DNA of 64,000 nt from Parnassius smintheus behrii. Its lineage: Eukaryota > Arthropoda > Insecta > Lepidoptera > Papilionidae. The position numbers and the translations under genes are program-made. Positions 10,489-20,598 of the stretch are shown piece by piece. The notes below the pieces were generated by a model. That model ran no database searches and had not been told where the DNA came from. It saw only the letters and a program-made list of their open reading frames with translations. Position 1 is the first letter of the stretch. Every line of letters begins with the position of its first letter. The DNA lies in NCBI GenBank assembly GCA_036936625.1, contig JAUPFT010000018.1, forward strand, positions 27,269,261 to 27,333,260, given 5' to 3'.

Positions 10489-11007
10489 TGTCATCTAAAA
10501 CATAACTTGTAAAAAAACCAGGTCTCGCAACTCAGTTCTACCGTAAAAAGTTATGAGATCCATGTAATACCAAGTCGGTTAATTTATTCAGTCTCTACTT
10601 AAGGATCCTTCTGTTTTAAGTTATTACGTAATTAGTTAACCTAACAACATTTTATAGTGACCATATCAATGTTAAAATTGTTTTATGTTTAAAATATTGA
10701 CTTGGCAATCGCACTAAGCAATCTAATCTAATCTAATATAATATGTATTACTTGTAGGATATTTGTGTTCTCATGCGATGGCCAAGTCAATCAATTTATT
10801 TGAAACATAAAAGCTTTTTAACATTGATATGGTCACTATAAAATGTTGTTAGGTTGGCTAATTACGTAATAACTTAAAACAGAAGGACCCTTAAGTAGAG
10901 ACTGAATAAATTAACCGGCTTGGTATTACATGGATCTCACAACTTTTTACGGTAGAAAAACTGAGTTGCGAGACTTAGTTTTTTTTACAAGTTATGTTTT
11001 TGATGGC
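10489..11007. repeat. Foldback element: ~220-bp imperfect inverted repeat
   Basis: The left arm (about 10489-10713) and right arm (about 10774-11007) are near-complete reverse complements around a ~60-bp loop. Paired landmarks: AACATAACTTGTAAAAAAAC with TTTTTTTTACAAGTTATGTT; ATGAGATCCATGTAATACCA with TGGTATTACATGGATCTC; TTCAGTCTCTACTTAAGGAT with CCTTAAGTAGAGACTGAA; CATATCAATGTTAAAA with TTTTAACATTGATATG; TTGACTTGGCAATCGCA with TGCGATGGCCAAGTCAA. The arms differ at scattered bases, so duplication is not recent. It could be a foldback or MITE-like transposon, or a source of long hairpin RNA. No transposase is encoded. Confidence 0.85.
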
Positions 11008-11505
11008 ATATACTTTTTCAAGAGAATCTTTATAAACTGTGCATATCTGTACAATGTACAACCTTGCTCTTTCAACGCGATGAATCAGTTAAACAAGCAG
11101 CGCGAAGCGAGCGCTGAGAGAGACAAAGAGTAAACGCGTCTAGCCTGCAGCTGGAGAGCTCAAATTATTTCGCACTAGCCTCTAGTGCAGTCAAGAAAAC
11201 TTCATTATCGCCGCACTCTGTAGCAGTACGACATTCATCAAACATGATATCCCGTCTCTCGTTTGGAGATAGAGAAGTGTTTCAATACGTCAGTAGATAC
11301 AGCCATAATTTACAGATAATTCTTTATTATTATTATTAATACAATCTATTTACTTATTTAATACTTTATGTACACATAATTTAATAGGGAAATCGTAAAA
11401 AAAAACGTATGTATCAAAGGCATAGCTTATTCCATGACGAAATTTCTTCCAGCAGGCCTATTGAAGGATAGTTGAAGTAAATAGAGGTAGTCAAATTGTG
11501 TACTT

Positions 11506-11511
<6 letters not shown>
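11008..11511. other. No supported gene
   Basis: Contains a GC-richer patch at 11085-11230 (GCGCGAAGCGAGCGCTGAGA, CGCGTCTAGCC), otherwise AT-rich. No coding frame or defined repeat. Confidence 0.35.

Positions 11512-11583
<72 letters not shown>
11512..11583. repeat. (TA)n microsatellite
   Basis: An uninterrupted TA dinucleotide tract of about 72 bp. Unlike the tracts at 52237 and 62585, no retroelement 3' end is recognisable directly before it. Confidence 0.95.
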
Positions 11584-11586
<3 letters not shown>

Positions 11587-11734
11587 CTTTACCAATATAC
11601 ACTACTATTTAATAATTATAAAGTGAATGTGCTCTTTCGAATCCTATTTCCACAATCGTATTGCGTTAACAAAGAATGGTAATAGAGCTTGGTATTGACA
11701 GACGGAAATCTTAACAATCAAAAGTGTTATAGTA

Positions 11735-13029
11735 ACAGTTGGGCTGAAAAGTTCGTATCGTTTTATAGAAAAACACATTTTTTGGCAAAATTCGATTTTA
11801 TTATTCAACATAGTTGCCATCGAGGGCGATACACCGATTATAGCGATCTTCCAACTTTTCAATACCATTTTTGTAGTACGATTTGTGTTTAGCCTCAAAA
11901 TAGGCCTCTGTTTCGGCGATTACTTCCTCATCGGCTTTAAATTTCTTTCCAGCGAGCATTCTCTTGAGATCTGAGAACAGGAAAAAGTCGCTGGGGGCCA
12001 AATCTGGAGAATACGGTGGATGCGGAAGCAATTCGAAGCCCAATTCATGCAATTTTGCCATCGTTTTCATCGATTTGTGACACGGCGCATTGTCTTGATG
12101 AAACAACACATTCTTCTTCTTCAAATGGGGCCGTTTTTTCGCGATTTCGTCCTTCAAACGCTCCAATAACGCTATATAATAGTCGCTGTTGATGGTTTTT
12201 CCCTTTCCAAGATAGTCGAAAAAAATTATTCCATGTGCATCCCAAAATACGGACGCCATAACCTTACCGGCCGACTGTTGAGTTTTTCCACGCTTTGGAT
12301 TCGGTTCATCGCGTGCAGTCCATTCAGATGACTGCCGACTGGACTCCGGAGTGTAGTGGTGGATCCATGTTTCATCGATTGTCACATATCGACGCAAAAA
12401 TTCACTTCTATTGCGGTTGAACAGCTCCAAACATTGCTCTGAAGCATCGACACATTCTTGTTTTTGGTCGATTGTGAGCTCTCGCGGCACCCACTTTGCA
12501 CATAGCTTTCGCATACCCAAATATTCATGAACGATATGTCCAACACGTTCCTTTGATATCTTTAGAGTGCCAGCTATACAAATCAACCTCAATTTACGAT
12601 CTTCCAAAATCATTTTGTGGATTTTTTTATGTTTTCGTCCGTAACAGCCTCTTTTGGACGTCCACTGCGTTCATCGTCTTCGGTGCTCATATGGCCTGTA
12701 CGGAATTTGGCAAACCACTTACGAATGGTTGCTTCGCCCGGCGCAGAGTCCGGATAACACTCATCAAGCCACTTTTTGGTATCAGCAGCACTTTTTTTCA
12801 TCAAAAAATAGTGTTTCATTAAAACACGAAATTCCTTTTTATCCATTTTTTTCAAAATAACAAAAGTTGCTTCACTCAAAATGCTGTATCTCACAAACTA
12901 ATAATCAGACAGCTGTCAAATTTATACACGTTTCTTTTGAAGGTTGGTACTAAATGTACTAAAATGATATGGATTTTATTCTAGTGGCGCCATCTCATAG
13001 AGACGATACGAACTTTTCAGCCCAACCAA
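11735..13029 (-). mobile_element. mariner transposon, near full length
   Basis: A 1295-bp element is bounded by TA dinucleotides at 11733-11734 and 13030-13031, as expected for Tc1/mariner insertion. The inverted ends share GTTGGGCTGAAAAGTTCGTA (20 bp and slightly more), beginning about 4 bp inside each TA. It contains one transposase gene on the minus strand with a single frameshift. Length and layout are normal for mariner. The TIRs are still nearly identical, so it is a comparatively recent arrival. Confidence 0.92.
11801..12846 (-). pseudogene. mariner transposase (DD34D), one frameshift
   Basis: This enzyme would excise and insert the surrounding mariner. The N-terminal part starts at the ATG at 12846 (MDKKEFRVLMKHYF) and holds a helix-turn-helix region including ATIRKWFAKFRTGHMS. 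The catalytic part carries VTIDETWIHHY (first Asp), LFHQDNAPCH (second Asp) and YSPDLAPSDFF (third Asp). I count 34 residues between the second and third Asp, the mariner DD34D signature. The coding sense shifts by one base in an A-run (T-run on the plus strand) at about 12622-12628, just before MILEDRKLRL. Apart from this shift both halves are open, ending at 11801. Expected total length is about 348 residues. The copy could not make a full protein without frameshifting. Overlapping plus-strand frames are shadows. Confidence 0.92.
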
Positions 13030-13521
13030 TATTGGACCTACAAGGTACATCTAGAGTATTATAAAAATAAATAAAAATAAAACGATTTTTTAGATATAGC
13101 GGAATTAATAGTATTATGTGGAACGTTTCAAAGAAGACAGAGGATTCCAGTGTCCCTGCGAAGGCCGATTAAAAAATGTATAGATACACAAATTTTGAAA
13201 GTGCTCAAGTTTTTTTAAATTACAATTTTTTATTATTTTGCTCAGTAGCATCCAAATAATAGACATCAACTTAATCTAAAACTGACAAGGTAAGAGTCTG
13301 GACTATAGACATCTTAGTTGTCATCTACTGTAGAACGGAAATGGTTTTTGTTCTGGTCTGGTTATAATGTGTATGACCTCATGTCTCTGACATTGCATCA
13401 TCAATAGGAGAATTATAAAAAGTAAATTTAGCCGATTTCAACCGCAAAAATATTCTGGTTTCTATAAATTTTATTTTCTTTTTATGATCTTCCTTGACAT
13501 ATTATTCCTTATTTAATAGTG
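13030..13521. other. No supported feature
   Basis: AT-rich spacer between two mariner-type elements. No frame of note. Confidence 0.4.
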
Positions 13522-13523
13522 TA

Positions 13524-14420
13524 CGAGGGCAACACTGAAAGTTTCTAGAACTGGCCACTTGTAAACGATATAAAAAATAAGTTAAAATATTGAAAATATA
13601 ACTCTTTGCCAATATTATTATGTACGTATTTTGTTAATTTGTCATTTGTTTACGATATGGCGGCAAATTGAAAATTGTCTGTGTCACGTAAGCATGAATT
13701 TAACGCGAGAAAATTTTCGTACAATGATTTTTTATGACTTTTGATATCTTTTAAGTCAACAAGAAAGTTATGATAGATTTGGATTGGCCATTCACGATGA
13801 AGCCCCATCTCGTGCTACTGTTTATAACTGGTTTAATAAGTTTAAACGTGATCTCACTAATCTCACCGATGATCTGCGGACGGCCTTCTACGGCGGCAAC
13901 TGAAGATAACATCAGTGTTGTGCAGCGTATGATAGAGACTGACAAAAGAGTGACTTCGGACATACTTAGGCATCGGTATGAGTCTAGTGCACAAAATCCT
14001 CCATGAACATTTAGTGGTCAGGAAGCTTTGTGGCCTTTAGATACCACTTATTTTGACAGGGGGCCCAAAACCTCCGTCGTGTTGATCGGTGTCGTGAAAT
14101 GTTTCAAAGATTTAACGGAGGTGACTCAAGTGCTGTGTTCGACATACTTACGGGTCACGAAAGCTGGATTTATTGTTATAATCCTGTAACTAAAAGACTG
14201 TCTGCAGTCTGACAGACGCAGAGGAAGAAGTGGCTGCGTTTCAAAATGCCGTCGAAGAAACCCGTAAGGACTAGTGGGCAAAGTACTTTTCTCAGTGGTT
14301 ACATCGGATGCAGCGATGTATTGATGTAAATGAACACTACTTTGAAAGATATAATAAAAATAATAACTTGCTAGTTTGTTCAGTTTTGGATTTTCTAAGA
14401 ACATTCAGTGCCACCCTTGA
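13524..14420 (+). mobile_element. Second mariner-type element, internally deleted and decayed
   Basis: The left end begins after TA (13522-13523) with CGAGGGCAACACTGAAAG. The right end, TTCTAAGAACATTCAGTGCC followed by ACCCTTGA, is its imperfect inverted repeat. Between them lie fragments of a transposase different from that at 11801. NFRTMIFYDF is followed by a helix-turn-helix segment HDEAPSRATVYNWFNKFKRDL, then VVQRMIETDKRVTSDIL, then a segment with VTKAGFIVI where the first catalytic Asp region (TGDESWI in relatives) should lie. The remaining catalytic domain is deleted and only YFERYNKNN-like C-terminal residues remain before the right end. At about 900 bp it is short of the ~1.3 kb usual for mariner. 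Several stops and shifts make it non-functional. Confidence 0.75.
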
Positions 14421-15712
14421 AACTTTACGCACCAACATTATAAGCATAATAAATAAATAATCGTTAGTGCGTATGTTAGTCAACGCATAACTTTTGACCG
14501 GTTAAAGTTTCGTTCTCACAATACATTTGATTTATCGAGGCGATAATTTATAGGTTTGCTAGCTAAGTTATTAACAAAAACTATATTTATAGACCAAAAT
14601 GACATATAACATGCCCAGTATATCTAAGACCAAGGAGGCAGTCAAAATATAATACATATTTGACTATTTCCTTGGACTAGTAGTAAGCGGGACTCCCGCA
14701 CATTGTAAAAATCAACCCATTCCTCGAAATGCACGTAAGGCCGTTGATCCTGCACCTCTTTCCGGTCGTGTCGGGTTTTGCAGTCCCATCGAATTACAAA
14801 GTGGGGAAATAGTGAGTGCGCAACACTGGCTCGGACACTACTTCGTGATGCAATTCAGTCTTGAGGCCATTATCTAGTACCTAGAAAAAAATCACAAAAT
14901 CTGTGATAAATGGTGCTGTTGTTGAGTTATTAATAAATTTTATATAATTTACACTAAAAATCTGGTATGAACTTGAAATGATAGTACTGTATTGATGAAT
15001 GAATTAACAATTTACCTGTTGGTAATGACTGCCTATGTCTACAACCAACTTAAAAAAAGAAGGTTGACACAGTGATCGATGTGGACCCGATGGTATAACT
15101 TACACCCTACAATTAGAATACAACATTAGCCGCACCGCTGCTTGGTGGCGGACTCCATGCAGAGAAGGAAACATACAACCTGGGCAGTGAATCAAATTTA
15201 TATTTTTGTAATATATGATCTTTCTTCTCACCTATGTCAATACAAATTCTTATTCAATATGGTCATCGAACCCCTGGCTCGCAACATCACAACCAAACAA
15301 CCTGTCACTACGCTACCAAGCTGTCAACAGTTGTCGCTTTTAAAATTTAGTAGAATTTTTACGTCAAGATCCCTATGTTACATCGTTGCGAAAAAAACCG
15401 CGGGCGATAGCAGATTCCAAGAAGGCATGATCGACACAAAATTCCTAGTAAATCGTATAGTACGAGAAGTGGTTGCCAACGATCGAGATGGTACAAATGA
15501 AATTTCGAATTAAGTCTATAAGTTAAACCAAAAATTTGTACGAAGCATTCGCTGTGATGGATGCAACAGAAAAATCGAACATATATGTCTCTTCTCAAGG
15601 CTAGGAAACCTAGTTAGCTCCTAAGACCATTGATTACGCGACCGTATTACAATATCAAACATTTATTAAACACAATAGAGATCCTGTAAACTTGGAAATG
15701 AATAGTATACAA
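14421..15712. other. No supported gene
   Basis: The frame at 15142-15513 (123 codons) has no recognisable domain and an overlapping minus frame of similar length, so I do not call it. No repeat shared with the rest of the window was seen. Confidence 0.35.
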
Positions 15713-16038
15713 TACGTGGTAGAGCCATGCTGCAGCTACGTTACTGGTATAGTGTTAGCACGAATGGTTCGGCTCGACCTGGGAAGGACCACGCTCTCAC
15801 AGAATACCAATAAAATAGCAGCTTAACGCTACTGTGTTTCGTATGGTGAGCGTCTCTACAAACGAAGACCCTTTTTACCAGAAACGGGAAATTCCATCTT
15901 AGTCCTCACGGGTGACAATGCATCTGCATTTTGATTCGTAACCGAGGATAGATGTAGATGTCTATGGGCCACAGCAACCACTTACCATCAGGTGGAATGT
16001 GTGCTCGTTTGTCACACCTGTTCTACAAAAAAAAAATC
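15713..16038 (+). repeat. Short non-autonomous retroelement, LINE-ended family, full length
   Basis: One of the most complete copies. It has 5' GTGGTAGAGCCATGCTGCAG, then AGCACGAATGGTTCGGCTCG, CTCTCACAGAATACCA, TGTTTCGTATGGTGAG, GGTGACAATGCATCTGC and ATGTCTATGGGCCACAGC. It ends ACCACTTACCATCAGGTGGA, TGTGCTCGTTTGTCAC and CTACAAAAAAAAA. Its first ~150 bp and last ~55 bp align with the ends of the LINE at 19717-23081. No clear target duplication. Confidence 0.85.
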
Positions 16039-16583
16039 GTGTAATGGAATACAGAAACACGACATTGTAGCTAATTGAGTGAAGTGTGATTCATTTCGCA
16101 TTTTTATACGAATGGCTATCACAAGTCGTACGAATGTGCAGACGATGATTCTAAACAGGAAAAATTGCCAAATAACCGATGTAGGTATTTGCCCAGTAAG
16201 CTTGATTTATAAACGTGCAATTGTTTGTGGTGTCACGTCACAATGTAAGCGGGGCGCGTCTAGACATTCCGCAGACGAATTTTTAATACAGACGCGACTG
16301 AGGCTTTACCTCCTGCGTAACGTCTGCACGAGGCGAGAACGCGTCTAGCCGTTTTAGGTACATTTAAAAATAGTTAACCATAAACTAGAATATATAAAAA
16401 ATTACTATTTGTAAATAACTAAGTATTTATGATGGGAAAAATATTTTATAAGGGTTAAGTTGAGCTATCACATAATTATCAATTTAAAATTGTATTCGAC
16501 TTTATGAATCATGGACTTTTTATCTTATTTAAGAAAAACAAAAAATTAAAAAATTTCTGTGAATAAAACTTCAGCAAATAAAT

Positions 16584-16710
16584 TTACAGCCCACCTGATG
16601 GTAAGTGGCTGCTGCCGTCCAAGGACACTTGGAGCCACTTCAAACAAAGCAGGCTACAAGTGCGTTGTCGCCTCAGAAGACTAAAATGGAATGCCTCAAT
16701 CAATCTCAAT
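16584..16710 (-). repeat. Related short element, different subfamily, minus strand
   Basis: In plus orientation it begins with CAGCCCACCTGATGGTAAGT, the reverse complement of the LINE/short-element tail, then TGCCGTCCAAGGACACTTGG and ACAAGTGCGTTGTCGCCTCA. The internal part differs from the other short elements, so it is another family sharing only the tail. It ends near AAAATGGAATGCCTC. Confidence 0.55.
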
Positions 16711-16747
16711 TTGGCTACTCTAATTCTATCTTTTTTGTTTACTATAA

Positions 16748-16792
16748 CACTGACCTCTATATATATAATACTTGTGTATATAGAGGTCAGTG
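16748..16792. repeat. Short hairpin, 17-bp arms
   Basis: CACTGACCTCTATATAT (16748-16764) faces TATATAGAGGTCAGTG (ending 16792) across a ~11-nt loop, with one or two mismatches at the loop end. It could be a MITE end or a stem. No further evidence. Confidence 0.6.
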
Positions 16793-17231
16793 ACTAAATA
16801 TTATATATCTATGAAGGGTTTTACCGCGTAAGATTAAAACAATTTTCTTGTAGGGAATTCTCTAAATCGCGAATAATGTGGTTGAGACTAGGTTTGACAT
16901 CTTTTCTAAGAGTCATATAAGGACATTCCGGTATGTGACCTGGGTTCGGCCATTGATTTTCCTTTGCGATTATCAAAAGGAATCCAATTTTCACCAGGTC
17001 ACAAATATGTCCAATATTCTTTCGTTTGATAGCTACTCATCAAAACAAGGCAAGCTTCAACGTCACATTTCTATCATGTGCACTATGGAGTATGGACTGT
17101 GTATTAAAAAGTGTCCGTAAAAACTGTTAAATAAGGGTGGCGCCACTATAACTAAGGGGTTAATTTCAAAGAACGCACCGAAAAATGTTAGTGGGATAGA
17201 CGACTTTTTCGAGGTTATACCTATTTACTAA

Positions 17232-17775
17232 AGTACCCAGATGACCGAGCTTTGCCCGGTTTTTTTTGAAATTACATTTAGATACAAATTACATACTGAT
17301 GAATAATATTTTTTGATCTTATTGACGTAATAGAAAAAACGGAACTGGTTATTTGAATAAAAAATCATGAGTGCAATTAGTTTAATTAAAATTTTCGTAT
17401 TTTTAAAAAATACTAAAAAAGGGCTTGAAATATTAGATTTTCTCACAAAAGAAGGGAACTTGAAAAAAAAAGGAGAAAAGTCGGACCAAAGACAGGACGC
17501 GAACCTAGGCTATACATTTTCGCGACTGCTCGATATCCACTTGAGCTATTACGATCATTAACACAGTGTCAAAATTTACCCTCGTATATTGCTGCAGTTT
17601 TTCGTTGCCTGAAAACACGGACAAAAAGACATTTTCTAAAAATAAATCCTATCCAGATCGATTTATTGCCCCCGAAACTCCCTGGACACTAAATTATATA
17701 AAAATCGTTGGAGCCGTTTCAGAGATCCCGATTGTGCATATATATATACAAGAATTGCTCGTTTAAAGGTATAGG
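17232..17775. repeat. Probable dispersed repeat, unnamed
   Basis: Starts with CAGATGACCGAGCTTTGCCC and ends with ATACAAGAATTGCTCGTTTA. Inside are GGACCAAAGACAGGACGCGA and GTTGGAGCCGTTTCAGAGAT. The phrasing is typical of a repeat common in lepidopteran intergenic DNA, but no second copy occurs in this window. The frames at 17367-17561 and 17566-17766 are not credible genes. Confidence 0.35.
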
Positions 17776-18568
17776 ATAAAATTATTTTAGATTTTAGAGC
17801 TACTGAGCAGTTTAGCACCACACTAAACCAACGACGACTTCATTACATCCCAGTAGTGGAGAGTTTTTGATAGTTTTTGAACTATTATTTACTGCTTACA
17901 GATGGCCACTTTTTCAACTGTTCTACTACGTGAGTTGGTACTCCTTACTTCTACACTCCATAATATGCACATAAAGTTATTTAATGAGGTACCCCTTTCT
18001 TCAGTTTTTATTTTATTTTACTAATTTGGTGAAAATAGTCAATTTTGTAGGTAAACATGACTCTGATAAGGGTCGGCTTTCAATATTACTTTCAATTCAT
18101 CATTATTTACCTTATGGCTCCACCACACTATATCCCTCGCGCTGCCACCCTCTCTGCCCACTCACTACTCTACTCGCGCAATTAATCGCGACGCACTAGG
18201 TCGCACGCGCTTGCAACACAATGGTTGTTGAAACTGTGGCAGCATGCGTGCTATATGCATTAACCGACAAAACAGGGAGCGATGGGCATTACGTGCTCCA
18301 TGACGAGTATTGTTGCCACACCATGCCTATGCTTCCTTTCCTCAGTACTTCCCATGCCACTCGATAAGTGTGTGGCAGGAAGATTAGGGTCTAGTTTCTC
18401 TCTGGGTTCATATTTCAAGTCGAAACTTCCACTTCGAAAGTTATAAAAATAAAAAACACACTCGAGGCGTCGTTAGTTATATACTCTACTTACGCAGCAT
18501 TGATATTGTGAACTGTCTTCTGAGCTCTTATTTTAGAGGTCTCCATGTATATCTCACTGAATACTGAA
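17776..18568. other. No supported feature
   Basis: Mixed-composition spacer. A slightly GC-richer patch at 18110-18330 encodes nothing recognisable. Confidence 0.35.
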
Positions 18569-18984
18569 TGGCCGTGATTGGCAGAAAAAGTGCTAGGGAG
18601 CGCTTGTAAGCAAAATGGCGGAACTATACAGTTTTCGGTCAGGACACGTTTGCTAACTTCAGTAGCGCTGACACAATCCGCCATTTTGCTTATTTATTTT
18701 GTTTGTTTTGAAGTAGAGTTTATAAGTTGTTTTGTGCAATTACTTTCAAGTAGTATAATGACATGAAATAAACATATTATACATGTTATTAAAAATTCAT
18801 GATTGGTAAGTTTTTAATATTAATACCTTACAAACATATATTTAAATTAGGTTAGGTTCCCCGGTTAAAGCTAATTCATGTCCTAGAAGAAAATAGCTAT
18901 TTATCATTTGACAGCGCTTACCGCTTACGATCGCCATTTTGCTTACAAGCGCTTCCTAGCGCTTTTTTCTGCCTAACGCAGCCA
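18569..18984. mobile_element. 416-bp inverted-repeat element (MITE-like)
   Basis: The left end TGGCCGTGATTGGCAGAAAA continues with a GTGCTAGGGAGCGCTTGTAA block and AGCAAAATGGCGG. The right end is the reverse complement with few mismatches (CGCCATTTTGCTTACAAGCG, TTTTTTCTGCCTAACGCAGC). The TIRs are about 50 bp. The internal AAATCCGCC-type motif near 18677-18692 is a third inverted copy of the AAAATGGCGG block. No transposase is encoded. The target duplication is unclear, so the superfamily is not assigned. Confidence 0.75.
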
Positions 18985-19550
18985 TTGTAAAACAATTAGA
19001 AATTTGATTACATTCTATGGCATAAAATTTCTGAATTTAGAATGTTATTCGATTTGGTTTAAAAAAGTTTAAATCATGAATCTTAAACCATACAGCTATA
19101 ATTTAAAAGTGGCCACTCTATTAAAACGGCAGTTTCATAATTTTACCCCTAATAATTTGCCACGTAGTGGCGGCGTAAGAGCATACATAACCCCTTTTCG
19201 TTCCATGAGACTCACTTCCACTATGGGAAATGCCAGAAGAGCAAAGAGTCACTTCTTGATAATAACTTTTTTCTCGAATGGTCTACCTAAGCAGCACCGT
19301 AGTGCGCATGAAGGCGTCTTTATTAGCGGTGTGTTTTTAACCGTGTCACGTCGCGACAAGCAGCTGGCACTGACTAATTGAGTTAGAGTCCGTAGACTCT
19401 AACATGTATTGCAAAACACAAGTCTTGGTGTCTGTTTTAGTACGTAGTACATATTACTTCAGTGTATTGGGTACATAACGCTAAAACAATTGAAATCCAC
19501 TGCTGGTATAAAATTAAACATAAAACAAAAAAAATAATTCTTAATTCGAC
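18985..19550. other. No supported gene
   Basis: The frame at 19076-19381 (101 codons) is not recognised and not supported by composition or context. Confidence 0.35.
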
Positions 19551-19700
19551 ATAGTTGTAGCGGGAGTCAACCCGCAGTTTTTTAATTATTTGGATTTGTC
19601 ATCAGGAAGATGCTACTGCCCATCTCCTGATTCAGTTTCCCTCTTACGACGATGAGACGATATAAGATAGAGTTTTCTTATACCGCCTCCCGCCACGGTG
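19551..19700 (+). repeat. Diverged dispersed repeat (family A), copy 2
   Basis: Shares CATAGTTG, ACCCGCAGTTTTTTAATTAT, CAGGAAGATGCTACTGCCCA, TCTCCTGATTCAGTTTCCCT and TTACGACG with the family at 1302-1480 and at 35450/42817. LINE copy 1 inserted just downstream. Confidence 0.6.
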
Positions 19701-19889
19701 AATAATCCAGGTAATTAACAGTGGTAGAGCCATGCGGCAGCTTTGCTGTTGCACGTACGGGCCGGCTCAAACCGGGGTGGTACCACGACCTCACAGAATA
19801 CCGGCGTGAAGTGGAAGTTCTGCTTCCGCGTTTCGTCGGTGAGTGCAGGTGGCCGGAGGCCCAAATCCCCCCCCCCCCCCCCCATCAAC

Positions 19890-20591
19890 ATGGTAGCGGA
19901 ATTAAATAAAGATAGACTACCCCAGGAGGGTACCAGCACCCCTGGAGAATCCCTCGCTGAGCATCCACGACCATGTTTCTCCACTTCTGAGCGTGGGTGC
20001 TCAGGCTGCCCCGCGTATTCTGGGGGGGGCGAAATTCCGCTCAAGACTACAACTGCTCGGGGCAAACGGAGCAACAAGACCAAGGCGACCCCTGCCACGC
20101 TGTCCGTGAATTTCTGCAATATCAGGGGACTTCACTCTAACCTAAACGCCGTCCACTACCATCTCGAGACGGCGAGGCCGGCTCTGCTCTTTCTGACCGA
20201 GACGCAGGTGTCCTCTCCGGCTGATGTTTCGTATCTCTCCTACCCGGGGTACAAACTGGAACACTCCTTTGTGCCTCGGGCTGGAGTTTGCGTTTACGTC
20301 AGAGAGGACATCTGTTCTCGACGCCTCGGCAGACTTGAAGGTTCGGACCTGTCCATCCTTTGGCTACGCGTAGACAGCGACGACCATCCGCGCGTCTACG
20401 GGTGCCTCTATAGGTCCCACAGCGGTAATGCCGAAACAGACCGACTCTTCGACCACGTCCAAATGGCTGCAGATTCGTTGCTACAGCAGATCCCCTCTGC
20501 AGAGATCGTGATCCTCGGCGACTTTAACGCCCATCACGCCGAATGGCTCGGTTCACGTTTTAACCGATCATGCGGGGAGATCTGTTCATGA
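19890..20591 (+). pseudogene. LINE copy 1, N-terminal and endonuclease part (frameshifted)
   Basis: The likely start is the ATG at 19890 (MVAELNKDRLPQEG), right after the C tract. The frame runs through a short basic leader (TTTARGKRSNKTK) into the APE-like endonuclease. Landmarks are VNFCNIRGLHSNL with the first catalytic Asn, LLFLTETQV with the metal-binding Glu, and VILGDFNAHHAEWL with Asp and Asn. Copy 1 then has one extra T in the run at 20557-20560, where copies 2 and 3 have three Ts. This ends the frame at 20591, and the rest of the protein continues at 20599 in another phase. The G tract at about 20022 has 8 Gs, which is the in-frame length. Confidence 0.9.
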
Positions 20592-20598
20592 TTTTGCC

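Noticed and set aside
15142..15513. 123-codon plus-strand protein
   Set aside because: No recognisable motif, no supporting context, overlapping opposite frame.
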